NCBI GenBank assembly: GCA_017979445.1
Contig: CM030706.1
Location: 21,655,884 to 21,719,883 of the forward strand
Length of the DNA stretch: 64,000 bases
Source of the DNA: Akebia trifoliata
Taxonomy: Eukaryota > Streptophyta > Magnoliopsida > Ranunculales > Lardizabalaceae
Direction of reading: 5' to 3'
The notes beneath the pieces were generated by a model that saw nothing but the letters and a program-made list of their open reading frames with translations, did not search any database and was not told the origin of the DNA. A program made the translations under genes and the position numbers. This document shows positions 11,426 to 23,300 of this stretch, in pieces. The first letter of the stretch is position 1; every line of letters begins with the position of its first letter.

Positions 11426-13819
11426 ATATATATATATATATATATATAATGATTGATAAAAATGGAGAGTTTGTGGTAGTAAAGTTTAGTGATCCAGCTT
11501 ATAATAGAAAAAATCGACTAGATTTAAAGTATAAATATATTTTTACTACTTAATGTTGAATGGGTTTAAATCAATTTTAGTGAAAATTTTGACTTAGCAA
11601 TGATCAATCATATCCTCCATCTCAAAATGGATCAAAGCAAGTACCAATCGTATCTCAAAATCTGATTTTTATTTAAAATCTAGATTATCCATTTAATAAA
11701 TATCTCAAACAATTATATTCATAATTAACTAAGAGCCTCCTATGATACTTTACTTAATGGGTGAATCTATACTTTGGGTATTGGAGATCTTGGTGATCAT
11801 TGCTCTAGTTTAGTAAAAGTCAACCCGATTTGATGATTGTAACCATCTGATACATAGAAATTTATGGGTGATTATGTAATCAGATTGACTTTTGACCTTA
11901 AAGATCTTCAAGTGGGTATCATCATATGGTGGGCCTTGAGCTATTGCAAGTGGGTCCATGTGTCTTCATAAAATGATTGATGCTAATAATAGTCATGAGG
12001 TTCATAATGTAGAATTATTCTCAACTTGCAAAATTATCTCTCACAATGACATCAAATATGGTGAGATTTAGTAGTTAGAGATACATTGTCTCTATCACCT
12101 AAGAAGTGTATTAAGGGCTGTACTTTTCCTCTTTGTGTCCTGATGATAGTTTATAGTGTAACACCCCAATTAAAGAAGTCATTTTAAAAAAAAAAAATAA
12201 GAAAGCAAAAGGATATAATGAAGTTATTGAACTCCTATAGAATACACCAAAAGTGATATAGACGCACCAAAATAAAAGTTTTTAAGAAAAAGAAAGACTA
12301 GCAATCCAACGGTAACCAACCTTCGATTTCTTCATCAATCACTCTCATAATCTGTCCTTTTTTGAATTGGAAGAAATTTTCTTATCTGAGTAGAACCCAA
12401 ATCTAAGAACTTCTTTGGGGAAAGGGTTCAATCATTAAAATTATATAATTATAATTTATGGTCAAATATCATATTTAATGTAATATATATATTTTTTTTA
12501 ATTTTTTTATTTAAAAAATAAAATAAACAATATAAACGCTTTTCTTCTTTTTTTCTTTTTGGTGGGTTGGGGTGTGTCTTTTCTCAATCTTGTGTTTGAA
12601 ACTAGGTTGGGCAACTATTCCCCCACCATGAGGGTTAAGGAGTTGGTCTCCCTCAAAAAAGTATTGAGATGACATCTCATCTGCTTATGTACTGTGTGGT
12701 GATATTAAGGTTAGAGATGACATAGGGTTTCTTTTCTTTCTCTAGTGAGGGTTTAGATAATGAAGTAGGACCCACACCCAACCACTTCTTAGACAAATAT
12801 GATGAAACATGTTAAGGAGAAGATAGAAGGAGTTAGGGAAATTGCTTTGAGGCTATGGATTGATAGGTCTAAGGAGGCATATGGGTTCTCTCCTTTGATG
12901 AAGGGGAACACATGTGAAGCTGCACTTACTTGGTCTCTCTTCATTCTAACAAACATTAGCAAGGACTTATGTTGATGTGGGGCCACATGAACCAAATATG
13001 GGTCCTCTCTCTCTCTCTCTCTTTCTTTTGGTAATTAAATATATTCTTAAAGTTATCTCTCTCTTTCTACATTAATATTAATTTATTAACAACAACTGTA
13101 TTCTTAACCAAGAGCTTTTCTTGTTGTAATGGTCTCCACCACCTAATATAAAATAGGTATTAGGGACATTAATCATGCTTTATTTGTTGTTGATTGAAGT
13201 GATGCCGATGTTAACATTTAAGATCACCCAAATCCCCATTATGGCCCACGAAGTTGTGCTTATCAAGGAAAATCAATCCAATTAGTATTATATTTTATAC
13301 AATTAACACAAAATTATTACAGATAAGAACATAAAATAATACAAATTCATTACCTTAATAACCAAATTTGTTTCTTTTTTGCAACCATTGCTTTGGAAGG
13401 ATCTGAAAAGGTTAAAAAGAAAAAGAAAAAACACAAAGGTGACATGATTTCAGAACATGTTAAGCAATCCAAGCAATGTGGGTATTTACTTAATAAACCC
13501 CCCAAGTATTCCAAGTGACACCACCTACTTCTTTAAATAATTGGTGGGAGGTTGGGTGGAGTTAACTTTAAGTCATGTGACGTTGTTCTATTAACATATT
13601 TTATTTTTAATTTTAAAAAAATGGTATTGGAACTAAGCCTAGATTACAGTCTAGAATGTCTAGATTTTATAAACATTAAATTAATTCCCCCCATGTGGGT
13701 TTGAAATTGGACCTAATTGCCCAACACCCGCTTATATTTTGGAGGTTTCTTTCTAGTAGCATCCTCTCCCGGAAAATACGAGTTAGGTGTGTGTACTCTT
13801 GACCAAATATTATCAATCT
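11426..13819. other. Non-genic DNA
   Basis: A TA run at 11426-11450 is the right flank of the Micron-like MITE. The rest is AT-rich with a short CT run at 13006-13025. No gene, RNA or element ends recognised. Confidence 0.5.
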
Positions 13820-14420
13820 TGAGAAAATTACTTAATGCTCCCTCAATTCATAATTCTTAACAACCCACTGAGTAAAAATTATCTTTCTTAATGCCCTCTC
13901 ACCTGAGTAAAAACGTTGAATTCAAATAGTCAATTTTGACCATTTGAATTATTAATTTCAATTATTCATGTTCAAAAATCAAGATCGACGATTTGTAATC
14001 GTTGATCTCAACGATTTTATTTGTTATTACTCTTTTTTGCTTTTGTGGGTGAGATAATCCCACAGTCACAGGCACCACCCCCTCTGAAAGTCCTACGTGC
14101 AATTGGTTGAGTCGAGGGTCAATTGAACTTTATAGAGGATAATCCCAAGGAATTCATTGCTTCGTGAGGGTTTCTAACACTTGACCTACCCTTCCTGAGA
14201 AGCTTATCAAGACTCAGGTTGCCACAAGGCCAATCCTTGGGGTTGAGCTCAATGATTTAAATTGTTGATCTTGACACAATTTGAATCATCAATCTCACCA
14301 ATGAGGATAAGGGGGTGAGGGGCATTAAGAAAAAAAATAATTACTAAATGGACTATCAAATTATATACGAGTTAGGAGGAATTTAGAAAGAAATCCCTCT
14401 GTCATGGTTCATTAAGAAAA
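13820..14420. mobile_element. MITE with long imperfect inverted repeats, split by a SINE
   Basis: The left arm (about 13826-14001) and right arm (about 14259-14416) are imperfect inverse copies. For example, CTTAATGCCCTCTCACC on the left pairs with the inverse of GGTGAGGGGCATTAAG on the right. The two arms are separated by a SINE-like insert. Outer limits and target duplication are not certain. Confidence 0.5.
14018..14242 (-). mobile_element. tRNA-derived SINE inside a MITE
   Basis: On the minus strand the head reads GGATTGGCCTTGTGGCAACC, resembling an RNA polymerase III A box. A weak B-box-like GGTCAAGTG follows some 55 bases on. The other end is T-rich on the plus strand, that is, an A-rich tail. 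It is flanked by a 16-bp duplication with two mismatches: TTGATCTCAACGATTT at 14002-14017 and TTGAGCTCAATGATTT at 14243-14258. The long duplication and A tail support L1-type mobilisation. Confidence 0.55.
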
Positions 14421-16085
14421 TTTTACCACACAATTAGACTTGGGGAATACCTTGTACACATAATTATATTGGGTCGGGTGATCTGATTAGTAATTGGGTT
14501 TATTTCAAACAAATACCCGACCTGGTTAGAATAAGATTCAGTCAATCAAAGAGAGAAATTAAATGTATGTGGTTGCCTGCAAAATGAGACACTTAGACGG
14601 CTTGATAGACCAATCCACATGAAAAGATTTGAATTTAATATACATGTTTAAAGAAAAGGGTTAAATAATTTTTCCTCAACACATGACGTGCTTATTTTAG
14701 CAAAAACAGCCTTGGATAAACAATCTTTGAATTTTTGGAAGTATATGTCCCTAAAGAATCTACAAAGATGCAATGGGTCTCACATTCATTGGGTCATCTC
14801 TAGCTTTTGGAGTTTAATGGCTTGTAATACAATATATTGAATCTGACCCAAGAGAAAATAAAAACAATTGGAAATGAGTGTGGTGTTCTAATTTAAATAT
14901 AGTCTTCCAAACAGATAACCTAAGATGATGTATTTAGAGAGAAAAAAAAAATTATTTTTATTTTTTATTTCCAATGGATTTGAATATTATTCTTTCAATT
15001 TTTTTATTAGATATTAGTACTGAAGTAATCTAATATACTAATAAAACATGTCCTAAAGACAGTTGTTTTGCATGGAACTCGGTATTTAAATGGTGCGTCA
15101 ACCCCAATTACATGGTCCATGTATGAGGTGGTGCGCTCCATTAAAGAAGTTCTTCAATGACACCTTAAGTTATTAAATAGTAAATGGTCTAAGATAGAGA
15201 TTATGGATATAAAATGTAGGTTATAGATTCTAAATACCATAAAGAACACTTAACCAATGTAATGTATGATTTAATATAAAATTGAATAGACGATTAGATG
15301 ACTTAACCAAATGACCCAAGATACTCCAAGTAAGAATTTGATCATCGATAATCAACTGTGAGAGTAAATAAAAATTTTACAAAATCTCCTTGTGTACACG
15401 TGTTATCTCGAGATTCACCAACTTCAATTATGACTCCCTAAACAAATCTACCAAAAGTTGATTCTGTAGTTTAGACAACATATGATGGAGACCTAACTAC
15501 CTATTTAGGCGAGATATCTCTTGACAAATATATTTTCGTCATTCTTTGTCAACAATTTGTTTTGTGACAAACAGATAACAGCATTCTCATAATTTTCAAG
15601 ATTTAGTTGTAATTCACCTTTATAATGTGTGTGCATTTTATTTTATTTTTCAGAAAGATCCATCTATTGTTGAGCTTGAAAAAAACAAAAAATATCAAAA
15701 TTTTCAAGAATCGATTTTTTAGCAGCATCGATCCTCGAGCTAATGAAAAGTAGCCTTTTTGTCAAATTCAATGATAAACTTATATTTTGAATATCCATTG
15801 AAAATGTTGATACACGACAATAAAATGTCAAGCCTCAAAATTTTGATTCATTTTTTTTTTTTTAGCTTGACACTAAATAGATATTTCCGAAATACCCAAA
15901 TTACATACGTTTATTGTGGTGAAACGAACTCTCAAGACAAACTTTACAACTAAAAGTTCAAAATTATAAGAACATTAATATCCATTCATCATCGAAATAA
16001 ATCAAGTGCCTTTGAAAATTTTAGGTAAGTTCAAAGAGGTGGAAATAGGTTGTTTTAGGTACTTTAAAAATTCTTATAAAAGGAA
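14421..16085. other. Non-genic DNA
   Basis: AT-rich sequence with no convincing gene, RNA or repeat structure on either strand. Confidence 0.5.
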
Positions 16086-16099
16086 ATGAGGTTCAGATT

Positions 16100-16225
16100 G
16101 TAGGTGCCTGCTAACTTTGGGTGATGATCCCAGAGACCTGGGTTCAAATACCTCCAACACCAAGTTACTGCACTTGCTAAAAACAGGCTTACCAAGCCAA
16201 AAATACAAAACAAAACATGACATTC
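16100..16225 (+). mobile_element. Possible tRNA-derived SINE
   Basis: Contains a good polymerase III B box (GGGTTCAAATACC at 16140) with an A-box-like stretch about 35 bases upstream and an A-rich tail (AAAATACAAAACAAAAC). No clear target duplication, so the call is tentative. Confidence 0.35.
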
Positions 16226-16763
16226 AGATATTATTTAGAAGGAAAGATATTACAAACTAAACTATTAAGATACTGCCCAAACAATAGACCTTTGAGGGTC
16301 GTGGATTAAGTCCCATCTTACCAATAAATAAACAAAAATAAATAAAATATGATTTCAACTTGGTGAAATTTAGTAATACATATCTACAACTATGGAGTAT
16401 TTTTCTACTTCTGGTGTTCATTGGACCAATATCATGATTCGAATTCAAAGAAACCACCACAAAGCACCTTTTTTTTTTTTTTCTATTTACTATTGAGGCT
16501 TTGAAGAGGAAAAGCCCAAGAAATTCAAGCAAGCACAATGAAGTTACATACTCAGCATAACTGTAAAAATCCAATCCCATCTACCCAAAAATAGAAAAAA
16601 TGCTCTCCTGAAGCAAATGCTCCCGGTCTTTGAAAATACAACTATTCATTTACTTCCAAATTCTCTAACAAATGGAAATTTCACGAGCATCTATGAAGCC
16701 TAAATAACGAGAGCAATGAACTAGGAAAACAACCAACCAAAGATACCGAAATAGTGAGCATCT

Positions 16764-16769
16764 TTTATT
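16764..16769 (-). terminator. Candidate poly(A) signal of the ARG1-like gene
   Basis: AATAAA on the minus strand about 380 bases past the stop codon. Position is plausible for a plant 3' UTR, but the motif is common in AT-rich DNA. Confidence 0.25.
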
Positions 16770-17123
16770 ACAAAGGGAACTGAAGGAAAAAAAAAAAAAA
16801 GTCTTATTACAATTTCACAACTATGTATATTCAAATCGATGCAGTAAAATTTGGTAAGCCGAGAACCAAGTTTAATGAGAAAGAGAAAGCTACACATACC
16901 TACAACGCAAGAGTGCGGTTTGCAACATCCACCCAAAAGAGCTTTAACTGGATCACTAAATGTAGAAGGAAAAGAAAAAAATTGATGTAAAAGGAATATG
17001 TGGCTAACCCTTGTTCATTGCCAATGTGCATCGTTCTCTAAGAATGTGATCATGGAGAGGGTAATGCCTCTTGCATGATATAAATTGATGTTGGATCTCC
17101 AATGCCATTCGAAAGTCAATGCT

Positions 17124-17180
17124 TCAACCAAGCTTTTTATCAGATCCTTTCAGATTGAGATTAAACCATTTCTTCTTGTT
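17124..17180 (-). other. ARG1: Out-of-frame conserved ARG1 tail (apparent 1-base frameshift)
   Basis: In a frame shifted relative to exon 11, starting at the AAGAAGAAATGG stretch, the sequence encodes [16 protein letters not shown] followed by TGA at 17126-17124. That is the C-terminus I expect for ARG1. A single missing base upstream, near the AACAAGAAG run, would explain it. It could be a real mutation or a sequencing error. Confidence 0.8.
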
Positions 17181-17341
17181 GATTTATCCTTCACATCAGA
17201 ATTTGCTTCCTCTCCTGGGCTCTGAGCCTTAAACTCGTCACCAGGAACTTTGCTACTACTACTTGCACTAGAATTACTGATAGCCCCAGTTACACTGAAT
17301 GAAGAATGAACGGTGTCTCTCTGTTTCAGCAACTCATCCAC
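17150..17341 (-). CDS. ARG1: ARG1-like exon 11 (C-terminus and stop)
   Basis: Reads [17 protein letters not shown], then a Ser/Gly/Glu-rich linker, and ends RRNGLISI with TGA at 17152-17150. The end differs from the family, whose conserved basic tail is found in another frame just past this point (see next entry). Acceptor ACAG. Confidence 0.88.
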   Translation of the reverse strand: MDELLKQRDTVHSSFSVTGAISNSSASSSSKVPGDEFKAQSPGEEANSDVKDKSTRRNGLISI

Positions 17342-20300
17342 CTGTGTTTGATCAAGCACAAACAAAAATAATGAGTTCCAAATGCACTTTTAAGACTTTG
17401 AAATTGAAATGTAGCACAATAAAAAGGAATCAAGACCAAGGATGACAGCTTTTATTAATAATTGTTTTTCCTGGAGAACGAGGAAATAATGAGAAACCAT
17501 GTGGTAAATATGTGTGAATTTAGAACTTTATGGAAGACCCCAAAAATAAAGTTTTTACATAATAGTTGCAATAAAGTCTAGAAATATAGAAGTTTAAAGT
17601 GTGAAATATGCGATTAAGCAATCAAAAGTCTAATCTGGGAAAACTGCGATGGAAGTTCACACAATAAAAATGACTTCGAAAAAAAAAAAAAAAGACGTCA
17701 AGAACTTGGCAGAGCCATCGTCATAAGTTTCAATCAGCACCTAATTAACATTTATGGCAACTTAGAGAAATCAGTTGTTGTAGGGTGTGCATAACACTCC
17801 AAAGAGTTATAGGTGCATTTTTTTTGAAAGGGTGCTAATAGAATGCTATTCAAAGTAAATAAAGATAGATTAGTGTACAAAAATTGACATACAGCTTGTT
17901 TTTCTTGGTTGTATCTGTTGGTGACTTCTTGAAAGCGTGCCAATGCCTACATCCCAATCAACAACGGTAAGAAGCTTCCATAACAACCAAATTTCTTCTA
18001 GTGTTAGCTACAAAAGTTGAAGTCCTACCTTTCTGTATTCAACTTCAAATTGGCGTAACTCATTTCTCTTCATTAAAATTTGGGCCTCAATCTCTTTCAG
18101 TTTCTCTGAGGTATCCTCAAATGACTTTGCACAAAGAGCCTCGATGGTATAGCTAGCAGTCTTAAAAAAATTGTCCCCTAATGAAAATTTTATCGGAGGT
18201 CAGAAGATTTTCCAAACCTCTCATGAGCTCTAGAAACTGAAGCATAGGATGATAAAGGAAACAGACCATAAACAGCAAAGATGTGAGTGCCAGGTTTTAG
18301 TTCTGACACTTCACATGGTTGTAGACCTTCCAACCTCTTGAAGAAAGCGGCTTCGGGGTCCTTGGCCATTGCTAACTGCACCACAAAGATAAACCCTTGA
18401 TCTATAACCTGTCACTATGCCAAAATTCTCCAGCAAAGAAGGAAAAGAGATTATTTCATACCGCATTAAAAGTTGAATCCAAACGGTATACTTGAAAATG
18501 TAAGAAATACATCCCCGCCGATGTTACCTTGCCAGTCTTGTCACTATCTTCCTGTCCAAACAGACATGATCAGGTGTAAATCCTGTACATTAATAAAGGG
18601 AAATTGTATTGCCACACCAAAGTTCTAACACCACCCCAATTCATATGTAAATCACCAAAGTATTAAGTATACATCTTGGGGTGGCATTAGCAAAATTTGG
18701 AGTGGCAATAGAAGCTCTCTTAATAAATAGTAAAAATTCTAATAAACAGAAATCAGGAGAGGGAGGGGGAGGGGTCACAATTTCAGATTTCAAAGTTTAA
18801 TATACAAATCAAACTTATACACCCACCACGATCAAATTAAAATTGTATCAAATCTATAATTTCAAACTTCTTAATTTCCAAGTTTTAATCCCTCAAACAA
18901 TAGCAACACTTGGAAGTAGAACAATCAATCTAACTCAAAAAGCATGCCACTAGGGGTCGTAGTGTCTGCCTGCTCCTGAGTTGACTGAAAGGAAATTGTT
19001 TTAACGCTCGGTATTAGTGTTATAGGATGGCTCACAATGGAAGAATATTTACAATCTTCCATAAATCTTGTTGAAAGCTAGGGTCCATACGTAAGTCCCA
19101 CCAAGTCAGATAAAGTTAAGTTGGCACTTGATGTTGGGGAAGTTCAATCCCTTTTATCCATCTACAAGAATCATACGGAAAAATAAAACATAATTCATCG
19201 ATCAACACTCTTAAGGAAAGAATTCTTACAAGAAATCAAACAAAAATCTCATGTAGGTTGCTACTCCAAGTAATCCAAAGAGCTCACAAGGGAACCAAAA
19301 AGCCTAATGGAAAATTTCAATCAAACTAAATTTCTAATCTAAAATCAAATTTTATAATGACAACTTAACCTAAATCATGTCATGAACCCTACAACCACAT
19401 TTTCAATACTATTTTGAGGCCCCCAAGACATTAAACGATGCGGAAAGCCATGGATAAAATCATGGCTTAAAATCTTGTTTCGTTCCAATGTTTCAATTTT
19501 TTTGAAAAACCGAAACAATCCCAAAACATTCCATACATTGAATTAATATTTATTTTTTTTAAATCTTTCAAATGAGACTATGGTTAAGGGGCATATCGTT
19601 AGTTTGAAACACGGGTATCTCAAATATTTACGAAAATAAGAGGATATCACCTAAATAACCAAGTCTTCTAGAGAAGACCAAAGCCAAGGGCATGTCATTC
19701 GATGAAAACAAGAGAGAGCTTTGAAGTTTTTAGATGAAAAAAACCCAGAAAACTGAAAGAAGAAGGAAGAAACCTCCGACGTTGGCATGGATGGTAAAGT
19801 ACCTATCCCCCCTCCCCCCTCATTTCTCTGTTTTTCACAGCCAAATCTCTCTTGTAGATCAAGAAAAATCAGGGGAAAAAACAACGATCGAAACTTTGTT
19901 TTTTTGTTTTGGAGGTTGTTTCATTTCAGAAAACTGAAATTCTGAAATGTTTTGTACAAAACGAGATGAAATTTAAACCATGGACAATGTTGTTAAATAA
20001 CATATGTGAACTGGCACATCGCATATGCTGCAAGAAAAAAAAAATACAGAAAAATATGCCATTGCATATGCAAATCACATATGCTATCACACACTTCGCA
20101 TATGACATCGTACACAAAAATATGCCATCGCATATTGACAGATAGCATAATTTGGGGTATGCGACTGCAGCATATGCGACCGCATTTGACAATGCTAACC
20201 ATGGATAAAATAGTGAATATAGCAATGAGATTATGAATATGTCTAACGACTTCCTGATTAGATATCTGAAAAACTCATGCTCGTAACAAAGTAATTTTTT

Positions 20301-23300
20301 CTTAAGCTAACGAGATACAAGAACTTGGACTGCTTTTTCCCATCATCATTCTTCCCCTTGGAATAACTTGTCCTCAAGTTAAATTTCATACATTCTTTAG
20401 ATGGGCCCATGATGCTTCTACATACTTTTCTACTGAAATTTGACATATTTTGACCACCAGTACAAGTTATTTCATAAAAGAGTAGCAAACACCATATATC
20501 ACACGGACATAGATGACCTAAAGAAGACAACAAGAATGGATCAAATGTAAGTCAATGAAAAAATTAATACCAGTTCTTTTAGTTTTGTTTCTTGAAATTC
20601 TTTTTTCAACTGGTACAGAACTCGTGCATCATATTCACAATGCAAGTCAAGAGTCAAGAATTCAAAAATGAAATCATCGTTTTTCTAGGTATTGATTGAG
20701 GATTGGTGGCGAGTCCCAATTAATGAAAATGATGTAATCCTCTTCCTTTGGATTTTTTTTTTCTACAAATGAAAATTTTATTGATAAAGAGCAAACGAAG
20801 TCATCAAAAGAATATATACCAATTGATCTCTCGCTACAGAAAATATATCCTATCTCAATAAAAAAATAATCCTCAAAAAACAACCCTCTAAATTTCCTAA
20901 ACTGTTCACACCAAAAGAACACCAAACCAAAAATGCTTATAATAAAAGGTTACTTCTAAAATCTTCCTTCGCTTGGTTAGTGGTCTACAACAAGATTTTG
21001 ACCTTAGATCATCTCATTTCTAGGAGTTTTATTACTCCTAATTTTTGTTGCTCGTGTTGGGCAAGCAGGGAAACTAATGACCATTTGTTATTGCAGTGTT
21101 CATTTGCTTCCAAAATTTAGTCTTACTTCTTGAGTTTGTTCAATTTGGGTTGGGTTCTCCTCGCCATGATTTAAAATTTCATTTCGATTCGTAATGTTTC
21201 GTACAAAATATATTGGATTTTTAACTTTCCGAGACGAAAAAACCTCCAAATTAAAAAGGTCAAAGTTTCGATCTTTCCCCACAATTTTTCTTGATCTATG
21301 AGAGATCTGTAGAAGAAAAACAAAGAGAGAGAGAGGTACCTGGGTGGTTGATCACCGGAGGAATTGCGTAGGATTCACACCGATTCTTTGATTTTGTCCT
21401 CTTCTTTTGTCTTATTGTCTTCTGCGTTTGCATGTTTTGGTAAATATTTGTGTTTCTTATTTAATGTCGTGTGGGCCCAATACTTAAGCCCACACGACCC
21501 ATGTCTTATTTCTCATTAATGTAAGGTTGCGTGGGCCCAATACTTAAGCCCACACAACCAACCACATGTTTTAATATAAAAGAGAGGTTGAACCCTATTG
21601 AGAGTGACTTACTCATTCTCCTTTCTATATTCCTCATCTCCTTAACCCTAATCTTCGAACATGGTATCAGAGCACTTCTATCTTTAGATTTGCTTGATTT
21701 TTCTTCTTTTCTTCCTTTTTCTTGATCCCTTTCTTTTCCCTCTTCAATCCGGTACTTCCAAACCCTAAGACCTTGGTTCTAAAAAAGGATTAGGTGTTTG
21801 AAGTTTGTTTGTTTGCACCTAGATGTTTATCTAGAGCTTTGTTTGTGTTGTTTAAGGTGTTTATGAATAATTGGGGAATTGGTGGGCAATTTTGAAGTTA
21901 AAATTCAATTTCAAAAAAAAAAAATTGTGAATAGTCGCGTGAACAGTGTTTTCTACACACACAAAAATGGCTTTTATCGATCAATAGTTTGAAATTTTGC
22001 CCGGACCTCTCAATTTGGGTTTTGAGATTTTTTTTTCTCTGTGCGGATCTTTAGTTTACTCCTCCCGGATGGCAAATTTGGGGATTTCTTATGGCGTTGA
22101 TACTTAAATCACCTCTGTCAAGTTCAACGACACTAATTATCTCCTATGGTCACACTCTATGCAAGTATTCCTTTGTGCTAAGAAGAAATCAAGGTTTTTG
22201 ATTGAGGATCCACCTCCCCAGGATGACAACTAGTATGAAATTTGGCAAAGTGATAATTCCCTGGTTATGACATGGTTGTGGAACAATATGGAGACCCTCT
22301 ATTTCCTCCAATGTGATGTATTTGGATACAACAAAACAGATCTAGCTAGCCATACAAAAAATGTATTCTCACGAAAAGAACGTTTCTAGGGTATATAATC
22401 TATTTGAGGCAATGTTCACTACTAAACAAAGAGACAGATCCTTAAGTGACTATTATAGCTCTCTTTGGGGTACGTGGGAAGAACTTCAGTAATATCAAGC
22501 TTTGACTAGACTTTGAGAACCAGAAAAGACAACGAGAAGAATTTTAGGTTGCATTGTTTCTCTCTAACCTGAATTTAGAGTATGTTTTTTTGAAGGGTTA
22601 AATTCTTACTAGAGAGTCTTTACCGTTGCCAATGCCTTCTCTCGTCTTCAACGTGCTTCTCTTGGAAGTGTCTCGTTTACAACTCCCAAAGAGTTATCAG
22701 CATTGGTTTCTAGTGGTTCATCCGACTCTCCTTGTGGTAGTGGTAGATAAGGTCATAGTAGCCGTGGTAGAGGAAGCCGTGATGGTGATTTGAAGTGTAC
22801 CTATTGTGGCTACACTGGCCACACTAAGCAATTTTGTTGGGATAAATAGGGTAAACTTGTTTGGGCTAATCAAGCTCAAAAGGAATCTTATCAAAATTCC
22901 ACTGATTCCACTTATCATACTACATCTAGCGCTGCGTTTCCTGACCTTGCCACACAGTTGGGAGAAATTCTTCAGAAATTGACTACCTTGACTGCAAAAC
23001 CTACTCCACTCACAACTACTATGGCTACTTCAAGTAATCCCACATTTATGATTGCCAAGTCTCCTTTATCTTGGATCATCGATTCAGAAGCTAGTGCCCA
23101 CATGTTTGGTATATCTCGTTTTTTTTTTAATTTTCATTCTCTTAATTCTCACATTGTACTAGCTGATGGGTCCACTCGTAATGTAATTAGGAAAGGTGAT
23201 GTTTTTCCAAACTGATCTCTTCCCTTATCTTCTACTTTTTTGATCATTGACTTTCCTTTTAATCTACTTTTTGTTAGTTAGCTTACAAAATCATTACAAT

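Noticed and set aside
16257..16580. 107-codon minus-strand frame downstream of the ARG1-like gene
   Set aside because: No recognisable protein, low complexity, and in the 3' flank of the gene.
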